Shown piece by piece: positions 43,941 through 52,991 of a stretch of 64,000 nt of DNA (position 1 is its first letter; the number at the start of each line of letters is the position of its first letter). Source of the stretch: Spartinivicinus poritis (GTDB lineage Bacteria > Pseudomonadota > Gammaproteobacteria > Pseudomonadales > Zooshikellaceae); the NCBI RefSeq assembly GCF_028858535.1, contig NZ_JAPMOU010000027.1:1-64000 (forward strand), given 5' to 3'. The notes beneath the pieces are model-generated. The model saw nothing but the letters and a program-made list of their open reading frames with translations, did not search any database and had not been told where the DNA came from. Both the position numbers and the translations under genes were made by a program.

Positions 43941-44684
43941 ATGAGAGCTTTTTATATAGTCATTATTATATTGAGTATAGCTTGCTCTTGCATGACTAAA
44001 GTGCTGGCCAGGGACATTACCATCGTTACAACGGATTGGGAGCCCTACTTTGCTTCTACTTTAGAAGAAGGTGGGGTATTGACTGAAATAGTAAAAACCG
44101 CTTTTAAGCGCAAAGGTCATAAAATATCATTACAATGGTATCCCTGGAAACGCTGTATGGTATTAGTTGCAAAAGGAAAAAGAGATATTGCTCTAGGCGC
44201 CTATTTTAGTAAAGAAAGAGCAAAAACCTATTACTATAGTGATCCTTTTTTTGATATTAATGTTGGGATTATTGCACTCAAAGAAGCAGGTATTACCTCA
44301 TATAGCTCACTTCATGAGCTCAAAGAGTATACTATCGGTGTCACTAAAAATTGGGTAAATTCTGCAGAGTTTGATAAAGCCGATTATCTAAGAAAGGATA
44401 TATCTCAATCTCACATTATCACAATCCGGAAATTATTTGGCCGTCGTATTGACATGATTGTTACGTCTATTCCTGTTTTTCAATATGAAGTTGGTAGATT
44501 AAAACACCATAATTTATCAGAAATTGTAGTCCTAAATCCGCTATTATCAACAAATGAACTATATTTAATATCTAGTATTAAGTTGAAAGATCACAAAAAA
44601 ATAATACAAGACTTTAACAAAGGACTAGCAGAAATAAAAAAGGATGGAACATATGGAAAAATTTTTTCCAAGCACGGCTTTTAA
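43941..44684 (+). CDS. Periplasmic solute-binding protein, family 3-like
   Basis: 247 aa with a signal peptide (cut after VLARD or nearby). It shows ITIVTTDWEPYFASTLEEGG, VLTEIVKTAFKRKGHKISLQ, WYPWKRCMVLVAKGKRDIAL and a second-lobe TIGVTKNWVNSAEFD. This is close to the pattern of the other three orphans. It sits inside the decayed phosphonate locus, between regulator and PhnX fragments, so it may have been inserted there. No ABC partners are adjacent. Confidence 0.8.
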   Translation: MRAFYIVIIILSIACSCMTKVLARDITIVTTDWEPYFASTLEEGGVLTEIVKTAFKRKGHKISLQWYPWKRCMVLVAKGKRDIALGAYFSKERAKTYYYSDPFFDINVGIIALKEAGITSYSSLHELKEYTIGVTKNWVNSAEFDKADYLRKDISQSHIITIRKLFGRRIDMIVTSIPVFQYEVGRLKHHNLSEIVVLNPLLSTNELYLISSIKLKDHKKIIQDFNKGLAEIKKDGTYGKIFSKHGF

Positions 44685-44865
44685 CCCAATTTTCTAGTAA
44701 AAAAATAACTGCTTTAAAAAACTATCATACCTTTCAAATTACTGAATTTAAAAAGTCATTATTCTGAAACTTTTAGTCTGTATTGCTGCCTTGGTATAGA
44801 CCAGATAACAACAATCAATTCTTAACCAAGGTGATTGATTTATCCGCTCTCAAAGAAATCATCAA

Positions 44866-45081
44866 GGAGACTGGTTAGCACTAGACCCACCTCACCAACA
44901 ACGGTTACGTGAGAAAACCCAGCTGCAATTTTGCCAAGCAGGTACCCATATTATTATTGACAGCATTGCCGACTTACCCACTACGGTCATGCAAATTCAA
45001 GAATACTTAACACAAGGGCTTAATCCAGACTCCCCTGGTCTAACAAGCATTATTTTGCCCACTGCTAAGGCCTATTCATGA
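44866..45081 (+). pseudogene. Fragment of phosphonoacetaldehyde hydrolase (PhnX)
   Basis: A reading frame without a start ends LALDPPHQQRLREKTQLQF, then CQAGTHIIIDSIADLPTTV and MQIQEYLTQGL. This is the C-terminal end of PhnX, whose family ends with AGAHYVIDSIADLPAVI-type sequence. The catalytic haloacid-dehalogenase core is missing. PhnX splits phosphonoacetaldehyde in 2-aminoethylphosphonate catabolism. Its stop overlaps the ATG of the next fragment (ATGA), as in an operon. Confidence 0.65.
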
Positions 45082-45480
45082 CAGTAACGACACTAATGTT
45101 AGTTTTAGTATCAGCAGTGGCTCATGCTGGATGGAATTTTTATGGTAACAGCCCTTAGTTTTGTGCTTTTTTCACCTATTTTATTATTTTATCTCGAACT
45201 CATTAACGCCTTTAATACTGGGATTATTTGGCTTCTAATTGCCACCGGGTTATTTCAAGGTATTTATTTTCCCTAGCAGCCGCATACAGTGCCGGGGATC
45301 TATCCATTGCTTACTCAATTGCATGTGCCTCTCCTTTAATTATTGTTTGCTGCTCTGCTTGGCTTGGCTCAACAAGACAGTATTTCAGTGCAAGCCGTGT
45401 TAGGGATTATATTAATTGTGCTGGGTTGCCTGCTAATTCCCATGACAACCTTTGTTGTCTGCAAATTAGCTAATTATTTA
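45078..45480 (+). pseudogene. Fragments of a phosphonate-linked DMT/EamA-type membrane protein
   Basis: Three blocks in different frames match one transporter. They are an N-terminus (MTVTTLMLVLVSAVAHAGWN), a middle helix pair (SLAAAYSAGDLSIAYSIACA, SPLIIVCCSAWL), and a C-terminus (ISVQAVLGIILIVLGCLLIP). The family is the EamA-like membrane protein found with phosphonate genes. Frameshifts and an internal deletion have destroyed it. A 110-codon open frame at 45343-45675 fuses its end to the next fragment and is not a real gene. Confidence 0.6.
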
Positions 45481-45675
45481 AACCGTACCACACTAGCACA
45501 GCAAGGAGACCCATTTACAACAAAAGAGTGTCGTCAATTTGAGTGCTTCCCTTTCTTTAACGATGCAATTCGCTTAAGAAAGTTAGATGAACGAGGTAAA
45601 GCTGAAGAGCTTAATTTACCACTATTAAAAGAGTGGCTGGTGTGGTTAGAGAAAACAATAGCCTATACCAATTAA
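45481..45675 (+). pseudogene. C-terminal fragment of a phosphonate HD-domain protein (Phn-HD)
   Basis: The segment reads FTTKECRQFECFPFFNDAIR and then LRKLDERGKAEELNLPLLKE. Phn-HD proteins (PhnZ relatives) end in a similar FF-x-DA-x-RLR-x-x-D-x-x-x-K pattern. The HD metal site is missing. It follows the transporter remnants without a gap, so a deletion has joined the two genes. Confidence 0.55.
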
Positions 45676-45885
45676 TATTAGTTTGTGCACTCCCCCCAAG
45701 AAGCGCTATATAACCAACTTTCTTCAAATCACCCTGCATTGTTCTCTAAATGCAGATTTCCTTAAATACAGGTTTCTTAAGTGCATAATTCCGTAAATTG
45801 ACCTACATATGACTACAATTTTTACAAAACTGTGACATTTAATAAATAGAATTATGCGATAGTTTTCTATTTTGTGGAAATTTAT

Positions 45886-46390
45886 ATGAATAGGCTTTTT
45901 TGCATTGTTGCTCTCATTATTTTTTTAACAGCATGTTCAGAAGATACCGATCCCAGTCAGAGCTATAGCAGTATTGAAAAAGCTGACTCATTCGCAAAAC
46001 AAAATAAAACGATTGACTTCAAAAGATATACAGTAAACTCTAAATATCAGGGAGCAAAACCCAAGATAAACTTTTCTAGCAAAGTAGCAAAAAAATACAA
46101 AACTGTTATTTCGAAAGTATTTGAAAAATCTACAGTTGATTTTGCTGGGTATTATAGTCTGCTTTATTTAGGATGTGGGTCACCTTGTCAGCAAAGTGTG
46201 TGTTATTGTTGACTGGAGAACTGGACTTGTTTACGAAGGACCTTCTGCTGCAACAGGATTTGACTATAAAACAAACAGCAATCTACTAATAGTTAACCCA
46301 CCTGGCAGCAGTGAAGTAGGCTCAGCGCATTACTGGGATCCTGAGTTTTATATATGGAATGAAGATCAAAAAAAATTTGTTAAGAAATAA
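45886..46390 (+). pseudogene. Frameshifted hypothetical lipoprotein
   Basis: A lipoprotein gene broken by one frameshift. The first part has a signal and lipobox (LIIFLTAC) and continues to VDFAGYYSLLYLGCGSPCQQ. The second part, in another frame, goes on with VIVDWRTGLVYEGPSAATGF and ends FYIWNEDQKKFVKK. The break lies in the repeat AGTGTGTGTT near 46193; removing one GT restores one protein of about 167 aa. This suggests slippage, or a sequencing error. A GTG 12 nt upstream is probably part of the ribosome-binding region. Confidence 0.65.
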
Positions 46391-46617
46391 GGAAGATACC
46401 ATTGAGCTACTTCAAGAATAAACCTCATACTTACCAATATCAGCTTAACTTATTGGCCATACCTCAAAGCATGTCTAACAGTCACATTATATATTTTAAT
46501 CAAGCGACATTTTGATAATTATATGCTAACTGGGGAAAGTTATGATATCAACAAAATTTTAAGTTCTACCATAATTAGAACAACTATTACTGACTCTAAA
46601 AGAGGTAAGCAAATAAT

Positions 46618-47619
46618 ATGAATTATAAAAATTATCCTAGAAGGCATTACCTTCAATATCCAACGCCTATTGAACATCTTCCCCAATTGAGTAACTATTT
46701 GGGCTGTGGTGTTGAAATTTTTGTCAAAAGAGATGACCTGCTACCTGGTGCAGCAGGAGGAAATAAAACCCGTAAGTTGGAGTTTTTAGTTGCAGATGCT
46801 TTAAAAGAAGGTGCTGATACACTGATTACTTGTGGTTCCATGCAGTCTAACCATTGTCGTCTTACTGCATCTTGGGCAGTAAAGGAAGGACTTGACTGTC
46901 ACTTAATACTTAAAAGTGGATCAGAAAGTAGTTACAAAGAGGATAATACTAGTGGTAATTATTTTTTGAACAAACTCTTAGGTGCAAAAATAGGTGATAT
47001 CGTTCATGCTAATTCTGATTTGGATAGCCTAATGATAGATAAAGCTGATCTACTTAAACAGGAGGGAAAGCGCCCATATATCATCCCTATCGGTGGCTCT
47101 AATTCTATTGGTACCATCGGGTATGTGGCTTGTGCTGAAGAAACAATCGCTCAACTTAGAGCCATGAAACTAGATATTAATCATATTGTTATACCATCAG
47201 GCTCTGCCGGTACTCAAGCAGGTATTATTGCTGGTATGACTCATATAAATGATAACATCCAGGTTCATGGTATCAATGTTAGTCGCAAAAAAATTGAACA
47301 AGAAAATCTTGTGCTTAATTTAGCAAATGAAACTGCAGGTAAATTAGGGTATTCAGATAAAATTCCAAAAGACTTCGTAACCTGCTACGACGAGTATGTT
47401 GGGGAAGGATATGCAATCCCAACAAAGGAAATGATAGAAACTGTAAAACTATTTGCAAGGTTAGAGGGCCTTCTACTTGACCCTGTATATTCTGGAAAGG
47501 CAGCTGCTGGTATGCTTGACTTAATAAAGCAAGGAAAGTTTAAAAAAGGATCAAAAATTTTATTTTTTCATACAGGTGGAGTTCCAGCCTTATACTCATA
47601 TATGAATTGCTGGAAGTGA
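46618..47619 (+). CDS. D-cysteine desulfhydrase / L-cysteate sulfo-lyase family
   Basis: 333 aa, a PLP fold type II enzyme. The PLP Lys lies in GGNKTRKLEFLVADAL, and the substrate loop is CGSMQSNHCRLTASWA. Later motifs are PIGGSNSIGTIGY and VIPSGSAGTQAG. DcyD turns D-cysteine into pyruvate, sulfide and ammonia. The SNHCRLT variant is, as I recall, the one seen in CuyA, which releases sulfite from L-cysteate, so a marine sulfonate role is possible. The gene stands alone, with no transporter beside it. Confidence 0.82.
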   Translation: MNYKNYPRRHYLQYPTPIEHLPQLSNYLGCGVEIFVKRDDLLPGAAGGNKTRKLEFLVADALKEGADTLITCGSMQSNHCRLTASWAVKEGLDCHLILKSGSESSYKEDNTSGNYFLNKLLGAKIGDIVHANSDLDSLMIDKADLLKQEGKRPYIIPIGGSNSIGTIGYVACAEETIAQLRAMKLDINHIVIPSGSAGTQAGIIAGMTHINDNIQVHGINVSRKKIEQENLVLNLANETAGKLGYSDKIPKDFVTCYDEYVGEGYAIPTKEMIETVKLFARLEGLLLDPVYSGKAAAGMLDLIKQGKFKKGSKILFFHTGGVPALYSYMNCWK

Positions 47620-47735
47620 AGAAAAATATTTACCAAATACTTGATAAATATTTATTATAGCTTACCCAGGTAAACAGCTTTAGATTATATAAAAATAGCT
47701 ACTAGATCTCATCGCTCGGTGACCTCGCCCTTGTG

Positions 47736-47887
47736 CCCTAGTGGTCCATGCGTAAAGTTGGGTAACAGTCTTCAAAGCCATTTATTTTCTGGTAAGGCGC
47801 TTTTTTGCAGGCATAGTGGGTGTAACACAGCTAGAAGATAAATGGAGAAGAAGTTGTTACCTTATTTTGCGCATGGCCCATTAGGGG
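47736..47887. repeat. Long imperfect inverted repeat (MITE-like)
   Basis: Two arms of about 57 nt (47736-47792 and 47831-47887) are roughly three-quarters complementary around a 38-nt centre. Matching blocks include CCCTA/TAGGG, CCATGCG/CGCATGG, GGTAACA/TGTTACC and CCATTTAT/ATAAATGG. The size and shape suit a small non-autonomous element or a large RNA hairpin. It lies in the gap between the cysteine-lyase gene and the TonB-like gene. I could not identify a target-site duplication by eye. Confidence 0.55.
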
Positions 47888-47969
47888 TATAAATAATCCT
47901 TCGCATTGAGTATACTATTCTCAGTCAGGGATGAGTATAACTTCTGCTAACTATTTTTATATTATAATT

Positions 47970-48893
47970 TTAAGAATTATTTTTTCGTTTATCTTTCAAA
48001 CTTTCTTGATATTGCTTATTTAACGTTTTAGCTTTGAATTTAATTTCTCTACTCTTAGAGCAGTTACCCACTAGCCTCCATGTTTTTGGAACCAAGTCAA
48101 AAGGGTCATCTTGAGGAACTTCAAAGCAATTCCCATTGATACGAACTCTCTTTGAGCCTCCAGTATTATTATATTCAAAGTATTTATTTTTCTCTTTAAG
48201 TTGTTTGTTTTTGAGATATTCTTTTCGATCGCTTTTTTCTTTACGAACCACTTCCAGTGTATCTCTTAATTCTTTAGAGAATACAGTGAAATCTTCTCGA
48301 AGAAGCTCATTTTGACTTTCCACTGTTTGGTCTAATTGAACTGCCTGATCTAAGATGTCCTCGTAAACAATAGGGCGAGGTTGAGCCTGTCGTTTATTTT
48401 CATCCTTTGTAGACTTAACGATAATTTGATTTTTGTTTTCTAATGGTGATTTTTTCATTTCAGGCAATGAAGGCGTTTGCTCTTCATGCTTTATTTTCTG
48501 AGCCTGCTGCTTATTTTTTAAGTTAAGATCAGAAGACTGCAAAGCTTTGATTTCTTGCTTTTCATTAATACTATTTTCCGTATAAGATTGCTCGATTTCT
48601 TTTTTGGATTGCTGTTTATCTAAAAAATCTGAATGCGTAGTTATAATATCAATAGTTAAATTCTTACTGAAACTATCTTGTATCCTACTTGATTCAAAAA
48701 GCAAGTCTGCCTTAACTAAAAGAGTGAAAATTACGATGTGAAGAAAGATAGATAAAAATATACCAATGAAAAGCGTTTGTCTAGAAAGACCATTAATTGA
48801 GCCTAGCTGATAATCATTAAGCTCAATATTATTTTGTAACGCTTCTGCCGATTGCGATTCACGCTTATTGTTAAATTGCCTCTGATAGCTCAC
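47970..48893 (-). CDS. TonB-like single-span protein of unknown function
   Basis: 307 aa. A cytoplasmic N-terminus is followed by one membrane helix (about residues 41-61, FIGIFLSIFLHIVIFTLLV) with the Ser-Leu-His pattern seen in TonB anchors. A long, very charged Gln/Lys/Glu linker follows, then a short C-terminal domain with three Cys (GNCFEVP, GNCSKS). It lacks the usual Pro/Lys/Glu-repeat and TonB C-terminal motif. It is divergent from the lysozyme-inhibitor-like gene. Confidence 0.5.
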   Translation of the reverse strand: MSYQRQFNNKRESQSAEALQNNIELNDYQLGSINGLSRQTLFIGIFLSIFLHIVIFTLLVKADLLFESSRIQDSFSKNLTIDIITTHSDFLDKQQSKKEIEQSYTENSINEKQEIKALQSSDLNLKNKQQAQKIKHEEQTPSLPEMKKSPLENKNQIIVKSTKDENKRQAQPRPIVYEDILDQAVQLDQTVESQNELLREDFTVFSKELRDTLEVVRKEKSDRKEYLKNKQLKEKNKYFEYNNTGGSKRVRINGNCFEVPQDDPFDLVPKTWRLVGNCSKSREIKFKAKTLNKQYQESLKDKRKNNS

Positions 48894-48985
48894 TTATTTC
48901 TAACCTAGCTTCAGCACCTTAGTTGATATTATTTAACTCAGTCGATATTATAATATTTTTCCTTAAACTAACTAGAAGGTCTAAT

Positions 48986-49435
48986 ATGACTAAATTGATT
49001 TTAAGCTCATTTATCTTCACAGTAATTAGCACCGGTATAGTACAAGCAGAGCCAATAAACCCCAAACAAATTAAATTAGCACATGATAAAGTTGTAGTCG
49101 TTTCAGAACCTAAATATGAGCCAAGATCAATTGGAAGTTTTAGTTTAATGCTATATAAAATCTATGATTCTAAGTATCCATATGACAACTTTGTTTCTGG
49201 TGCAGTAAGCGAGAGAGATGGTAGCGTTATTAAGCTGTTATTGAAAGACTTAGATAAAGATAAATCAGAGGAACTAATAGTTTTTACCCAGTCTGCAGGC
49301 TCAGGCAGCTATATCTCAGCATATGCATTCAAAGTTCAAAATGACCGCATTACTTCATACCTCAGTATTAATGGTGAAACATCTTCAATAAACACAACTC
49401 TTAAGTCGCTTCTTAAAAAAGCTAATAAGTTATGA
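48986..49435 (+). CDS. pliI: Periplasmic i-type lysozyme inhibitor (PliI-like)
   Basis: 149 aa with a signal peptide (MTKLILSSFIFTVISTGIVQA). The mature part contains PRSIGSFSLMLYKIYDS and DKDKSEELIVFTQSAGSGSY followed by ISAYAF, close to the PRSIGSYSVRLY and SGSY-x-SADAF motifs of PliI. PliI protects the wall against invertebrate-type lysozyme, as found in marine animals. The ATG at 48986 is chosen because GAAGGT lies before it and the signal starts there. A frame running back to 48923 is unlikely. Confidence 0.72.
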   Translation: MTKLILSSFIFTVISTGIVQAEPINPKQIKLAHDKVVVVSEPKYEPRSIGSFSLMLYKIYDSKYPYDNFVSGAVSERDGSVIKLLLKDLDKDKSEELIVFTQSAGSGSYISAYAFKVQNDRITSYLSINGETSSINTTLKSLLKKANKL

Positions 49436-49463
49436 AAATTGCAGGACATTGCATAGCTTTAAA

Positions 49464-50693
49464 TTAAAGATATTTTGAGCTAATTGATTCCCACAGACCA
49501 GAGCCAAGTTCTCTAACCATGGACTGAATAAAGCTCTGGTTAATTGTGGGGTCATGAGAGTCATCTTTATTAAGTAATCTTATATATTGATCTAAGTTTT
49601 TACCCTCTTCATTAAGTGCTATATCTAGTTCTTGCCAAAGTGCAGCTCCTTTCAGGTAAAAAAGAGGATAGAAACTCATATCATGCTGCTCGGATACCAT
49701 TCTATTTGCATGGTACAATCCTGAACTTGCATGAGAAATAGCTGATTTTCTTTTTAACCATTCTTGAATAGGATCTCTAGTTTCGATATTAGAAAGTGTG
49801 AGAGTTTTAAAAGCGTAGTATTCCGCCAAGCTTTCATTTATCCAAGTAGGTAAAGTGTACTTAGATAATACATGCACTGTTTCATGCGCTGATACCCTCA
49901 ATAGCCATGGCAACGTTCTATCTGTTAACCTACCATTATCCACCAGATAGTTAGTAATATAGGCATTTGCTCCAGCAGCCCCACTCAAGTGATTATATTT
50001 TTGATCAATAGCAATCCATACCAATGACCAAGTAATCTGCTGCTTGTCAGACAAAAAAACAGCGCTTAAATAACTATATTGCTTTTCCAGCTCTTCCTTA
50101 ATACTAGGTATTTTAGAGTAAAGTAGCTCTTTATCGGAGAAAATATTTATTTTGAAATTATGAATTTTGATCACTCCAGTTTTTTTACCCCATACCATAA
50201 ATACTGGGGGGCCACTATTACCAGAGATATTTTCTGGTAGTTTATTACAATTATTTTTTGTAACACAAACATATATAGAATGATTACCAGAAATTCTTGG
50301 TAAACTGTCCTGCTCGTGCAAAACCCACCAGCCAATAGGAGAATAAATATTTTGTAGGCTAGATGCTTCGAAGTTGGTATGACTCAGCTTCTTAAATTTT
50401 ATATTCCAATGTATAGATTTGCACTGTATAGGAACTCCAAACTGTATGGATATATTTTTACCTTTTCCTGCTTGGCAAATAACATTCAATTTTGTATGAC
50501 TTGTAGACAAGTTTGAAGCTTGAGGAGGCTCAATTACAAAGTTTCCTAGAGTCAAAACGTCTGCAGATACCTTTGCAATCGTAGGATTTTCTTTTTCAAC
50601 GTTGACACGATAGGTAATATCACTACTCGCGATGCAGACTACGCTCTCTAATAAAAAGATAATTGCAGTAAATCCTATGACAGATTTTTTCAT
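49464..50693 (-). CDS. Exported gluzincin-like metallopeptidase
   Basis: About 409 aa with a signal peptide (MKKSVIGFTAIIFLLESVVC). The zinc motif is HETVHVLSKYTLPTWINESLAEYY, read as HExxH plus a Glu 18 residues on in NESLAEYY, as in M1/M61-type gluzincins and related families. A long N-terminal beta-rich domain (about residues 30-190) precedes it. GGAG just before the ATG at 50693 fixes the start. The substrate is unknown. It is convergent with the PliI-like gene. Confidence 0.7.
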   Translation of the reverse strand: MKKSVIGFTAIIFLLESVVCIASSDITYRVNVEKENPTIAKVSADVLTLGNFVIEPPQASNLSTSHTKLNVICQAGKGKNISIQFGVPIQCKSIHWNIKFKKLSHTNFEASSLQNIYSPIGWWVLHEQDSLPRISGNHSIYVCVTKNNCNKLPENISGNSGPPVFMVWGKKTGVIKIHNFKINIFSDKELLYSKIPSIKEELEKQYSYLSAVFLSDKQQITWSLVWIAIDQKYNHLSGAAGANAYITNYLVDNGRLTDRTLPWLLRVSAHETVHVLSKYTLPTWINESLAEYYAFKTLTLSNIETRDPIQEWLKRKSAISHASSGLYHANRMVSEQHDMSFYPLFYLKGAALWQELDIALNEEGKNLDQYIRLLNKDDSHDPTINQSFIQSMVRELGSGLWESISSKYL

Positions 50694-51115
50694 TATACTC
50701 CTAACAAAATTGTAAGTGGTACCATATATCCAATAGCTAAAAGCCATCATTATGTAACACCTATAGTATTAACGCATTCAAGCTTTTCCTCGCTTAAGTG
50801 ATTGTCACTGTTTTTTTAATTCCACTTAATTATAAACAGACTCATCTCTCCTAGAATTGATTATAAGCAACCCGCTACCTTGAATGTCTTAAAGCCCAAT
50901 AGAAAGGAGCCATAGCTATCTATATCCTCACAACTACCCGCACTCTAAAATGGAACGAACCTTCATTAATATATACTTACTTGTATTGCCAGACTCTCCT
51001 GCCTACTAAGAAGGGCACACTAGTTGACAGTGAGTATAATATTTTACATAATTGAAAAATCAAGTGTTATTTTAATTTTATCAGTTTTTGTATTAATTAA
51101 TCATAAGCAAAGTGT
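50694..51115. other. Divergent intergenic region
   Basis: About 420 bases between the protease gene and the DUF2975 gene. AT-rich; no gene or clear repeat was seen. Confidence 0.4.
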
Positions 51116-51634
51116 ATGGATAAGATTGCAGCTATCTCCAAACGATGTCGGATATTTTGTACCCTTCTTTATGGCGTTGTTCTTATAGGCGCTGTAGGGA
51201 TGTGGGTGTTTATGACCCCAGAACTTGCCTTAATGTTTGGGGCTGATGTAAAACAGGTGATTATCACGCCTGCGACCAAGATACTTGGAGTGGCTATTAC
51301 TGTTATCCCATTGAGCGTTATCTTGTATGGGTTGTATCTTCTAATTAATTTGTTTAAAAATTACGAAAAAGGTCAAGTTTTTACATTATTAAATGCTATT
51401 ATCTTGCGCAGAATTGGTCTCTTATCTTATATATGGGTCATCTGCGAAGTTATATACTCAACTTTATTGGTTTTAGTTTTAACATTTCAAAATCCACCTG
51501 GAGAAAAGATTCTTCAAATTACTTTATTACCTAGTAGCATTATTCCATTAGTATTTGGAAGTATTATTATTTCCATTTCTTGGGTGCTGGTTGAAGCACA
51601 AAAAGTAGCAGAAGATCATGCATTAATCCCCTAG
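51116..51634 (+). CDS. DUF2975 membrane protein
   Basis: 172 aa with four membrane helices. The pattern of DUF2975 is visible: an N-terminal helix, ILYGLYLLINLFKNYEKGQVF, then LLNAIILRRIGLLSYIW and SIIISISWVLVEAQKVAEDH. It is the usual partner of a short XRE regulator, which starts 22 nt after its stop, as in many bacteria. The function is unknown. Confidence 0.82.
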   Translation: MDKIAAISKRCRIFCTLLYGVVLIGAVGMWVFMTPELALMFGADVKQVIITPATKILGVAITVIPLSVILYGLYLLINLFKNYEKGQVFTLLNAIILRRIGLLSYIWVICEVIYSTLLVLVLTFQNPPGEKILQITLLPSSIIPLVFGSIIISISWVLVEAQKVAEDHALIP

Positions 51635-51656
51635 GCAATATGTGAGTTAGTATAGA

Positions 51657-51881
51657 ATGGACACAGAAGTCATTATAAGACTTGATGTCATGTTAGCAAA
51701 AAGAAAAATGCGCTTAAAAAAGCTTGCTGAATTAACGGGATTATCTGAGCAAAATTTATCACTAATCAAAACAGGCAAGGCAAAAGGAATACGCTTTTCA
51801 ACTTTATTCCTAATATGCAAACACCTGAATTGCCAGCCAGGTGATTTATTAGAATGTAACTTTGAAGACGATTATTCCTGA
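51657..51881 (+). CDS. XRE-family small regulator (YozG-like), partner of DUF2975
   Basis: 74 aa, a single helix-turn-helix: VMLAKRKMRLKKLAELTGLS, then EQNLSLIKTGKAKGIRFSTL and a LNCQPGDLLE end. This is the compact Cro/C1-type regulator found together with DUF2975. It probably regulates its own two-gene operon. Confidence 0.85.
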   Translation: MDTEVIIRLDVMLAKRKMRLKKLAELTGLSEQNLSLIKTGKAKGIRFSTLFLICKHLNCQPGDLLECNFEDDYS

Positions 51882-52062
51882 TAAATATACTGAGTTTTCT
51901 AGTAAACAGAGTAAATCATTATTTATACTATGTTTGATTTTTATAAAAGCTAATAAGTACTCACAGATCCTAGTCAATACTTACTTGAGCTAACATATTC
52001 ATCTTTCATCATGATCAAGTGAAAGATTTGTTTAAAATTTTGAAAAGCGATTAGGTGACTTT

Positions 52063-52707
52063 ATGAATATTTTACTCCTAGAAGATGATGAGTTATTAAG
52101 TAAAAGATTAAATGAATTGTTTTACAAGAATAAATACCACTGTAATAAATGCTATACATTAGACTCTGTTGATAACAGCTGGACTAACGCTGATATCGCA
52201 ATATTAAGTCTAGATTTGCTAGGTGATAGCTATTTTTCTCAAATCGCTTGTTTGCTTACATTAAAAGCCATTCCTATTATTATACTATCTCATAGCGATG
52301 AGACTGAACATCGTATTAATAGCTTTCGTGCTGGCGCAAGAGGTTTTTTAGTCAAGCCCGTCTATACTCAAGAGATTATAGCTATCGCACAAATGTTACT
52401 TCGTCCTATTGGAGAAAGTGAAATTATCTATAAAGACCTGAAAATAAACCTATCCAATAATGTAGCATACTATAAAAATGAACAGGTTTGTTTATCTAGA
52501 AAAGAGATTAAGTTACTAGCATTTTTAGCTTCTCACCCAAGCCGACTTTGTAATAGAGATGAGATTCTAAAACAAGTCTGGGGATATAATTCATTACCTT
52601 CAACAAGAACCGTAGATAATCATATATTAAGCATACGAAAAAAAGTGCCTGAGTTAAAAATTAACACAGTAAGAGGGGTAGGATATCAATTAGAGATCAG
52701 TGAATAA
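52063..52707 (+). CDS. Orphan OmpR-family response regulator lacking the phospho-acceptor Asp
   Basis: 214 aa: receiver domain (1-115) and winged-helix DNA-binding domain (125-214; LSRKEIKLLAFL, then RTVDNHILSIRKKV and VRGVGYQLE). The receiver keeps the acidic pocket (Glu7-Asp8-Asp9) and Lys98-Pro99. The phospho-acceptor position in DIAILSLDLLGDS is Ser49 instead of Asp; the nearest Asp is 51. It may act without phosphorylation. No histidine kinase gene is nearby. Confidence 0.85.
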   Translation: MNILLLEDDELLSKRLNELFYKNKYHCNKCYTLDSVDNSWTNADIAILSLDLLGDSYFSQIACLLTLKAIPIIILSHSDETEHRINSFRAGARGFLVKPVYTQEIIAIAQMLLRPIGESEIIYKDLKINLSNNVAYYKNEQVCLSRKEIKLLAFLASHPSRLCNRDEILKQVWGYNSLPSTRTVDNHILSIRKKVPELKINTVRGVGYQLEISE

Positions 52708-52991
52708 GATTCATTTTATAATAAATATAATGCTCGCTGCTAAGTGTTTACTTTCTCTTGGCAAAAGTACTGCTACCTAGCTTTACGCATATACCACTAA
52801 TTAACATCAATGATCCCACCATAAACCGAGCCTCTAAAGTCATCGTACACTTTCAAGTTATCAGTGGCTAACTTAGCTAAAAGCTGTTATAAGATAACAG
52901 GCGTATTATAACAACACATACAATATATACAATCAAAAAAATAATAAACACTCATTCAAATAATAAATTAACGTAAACTAAAGTAAACCTT

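Noticed and set aside
45343-45675. A 110-aa protein-coding gene
   Set aside because: Its first part is the end of a transporter and its last part the end of a Phn-HD protein, joined by deletion; it is debris of two genes.
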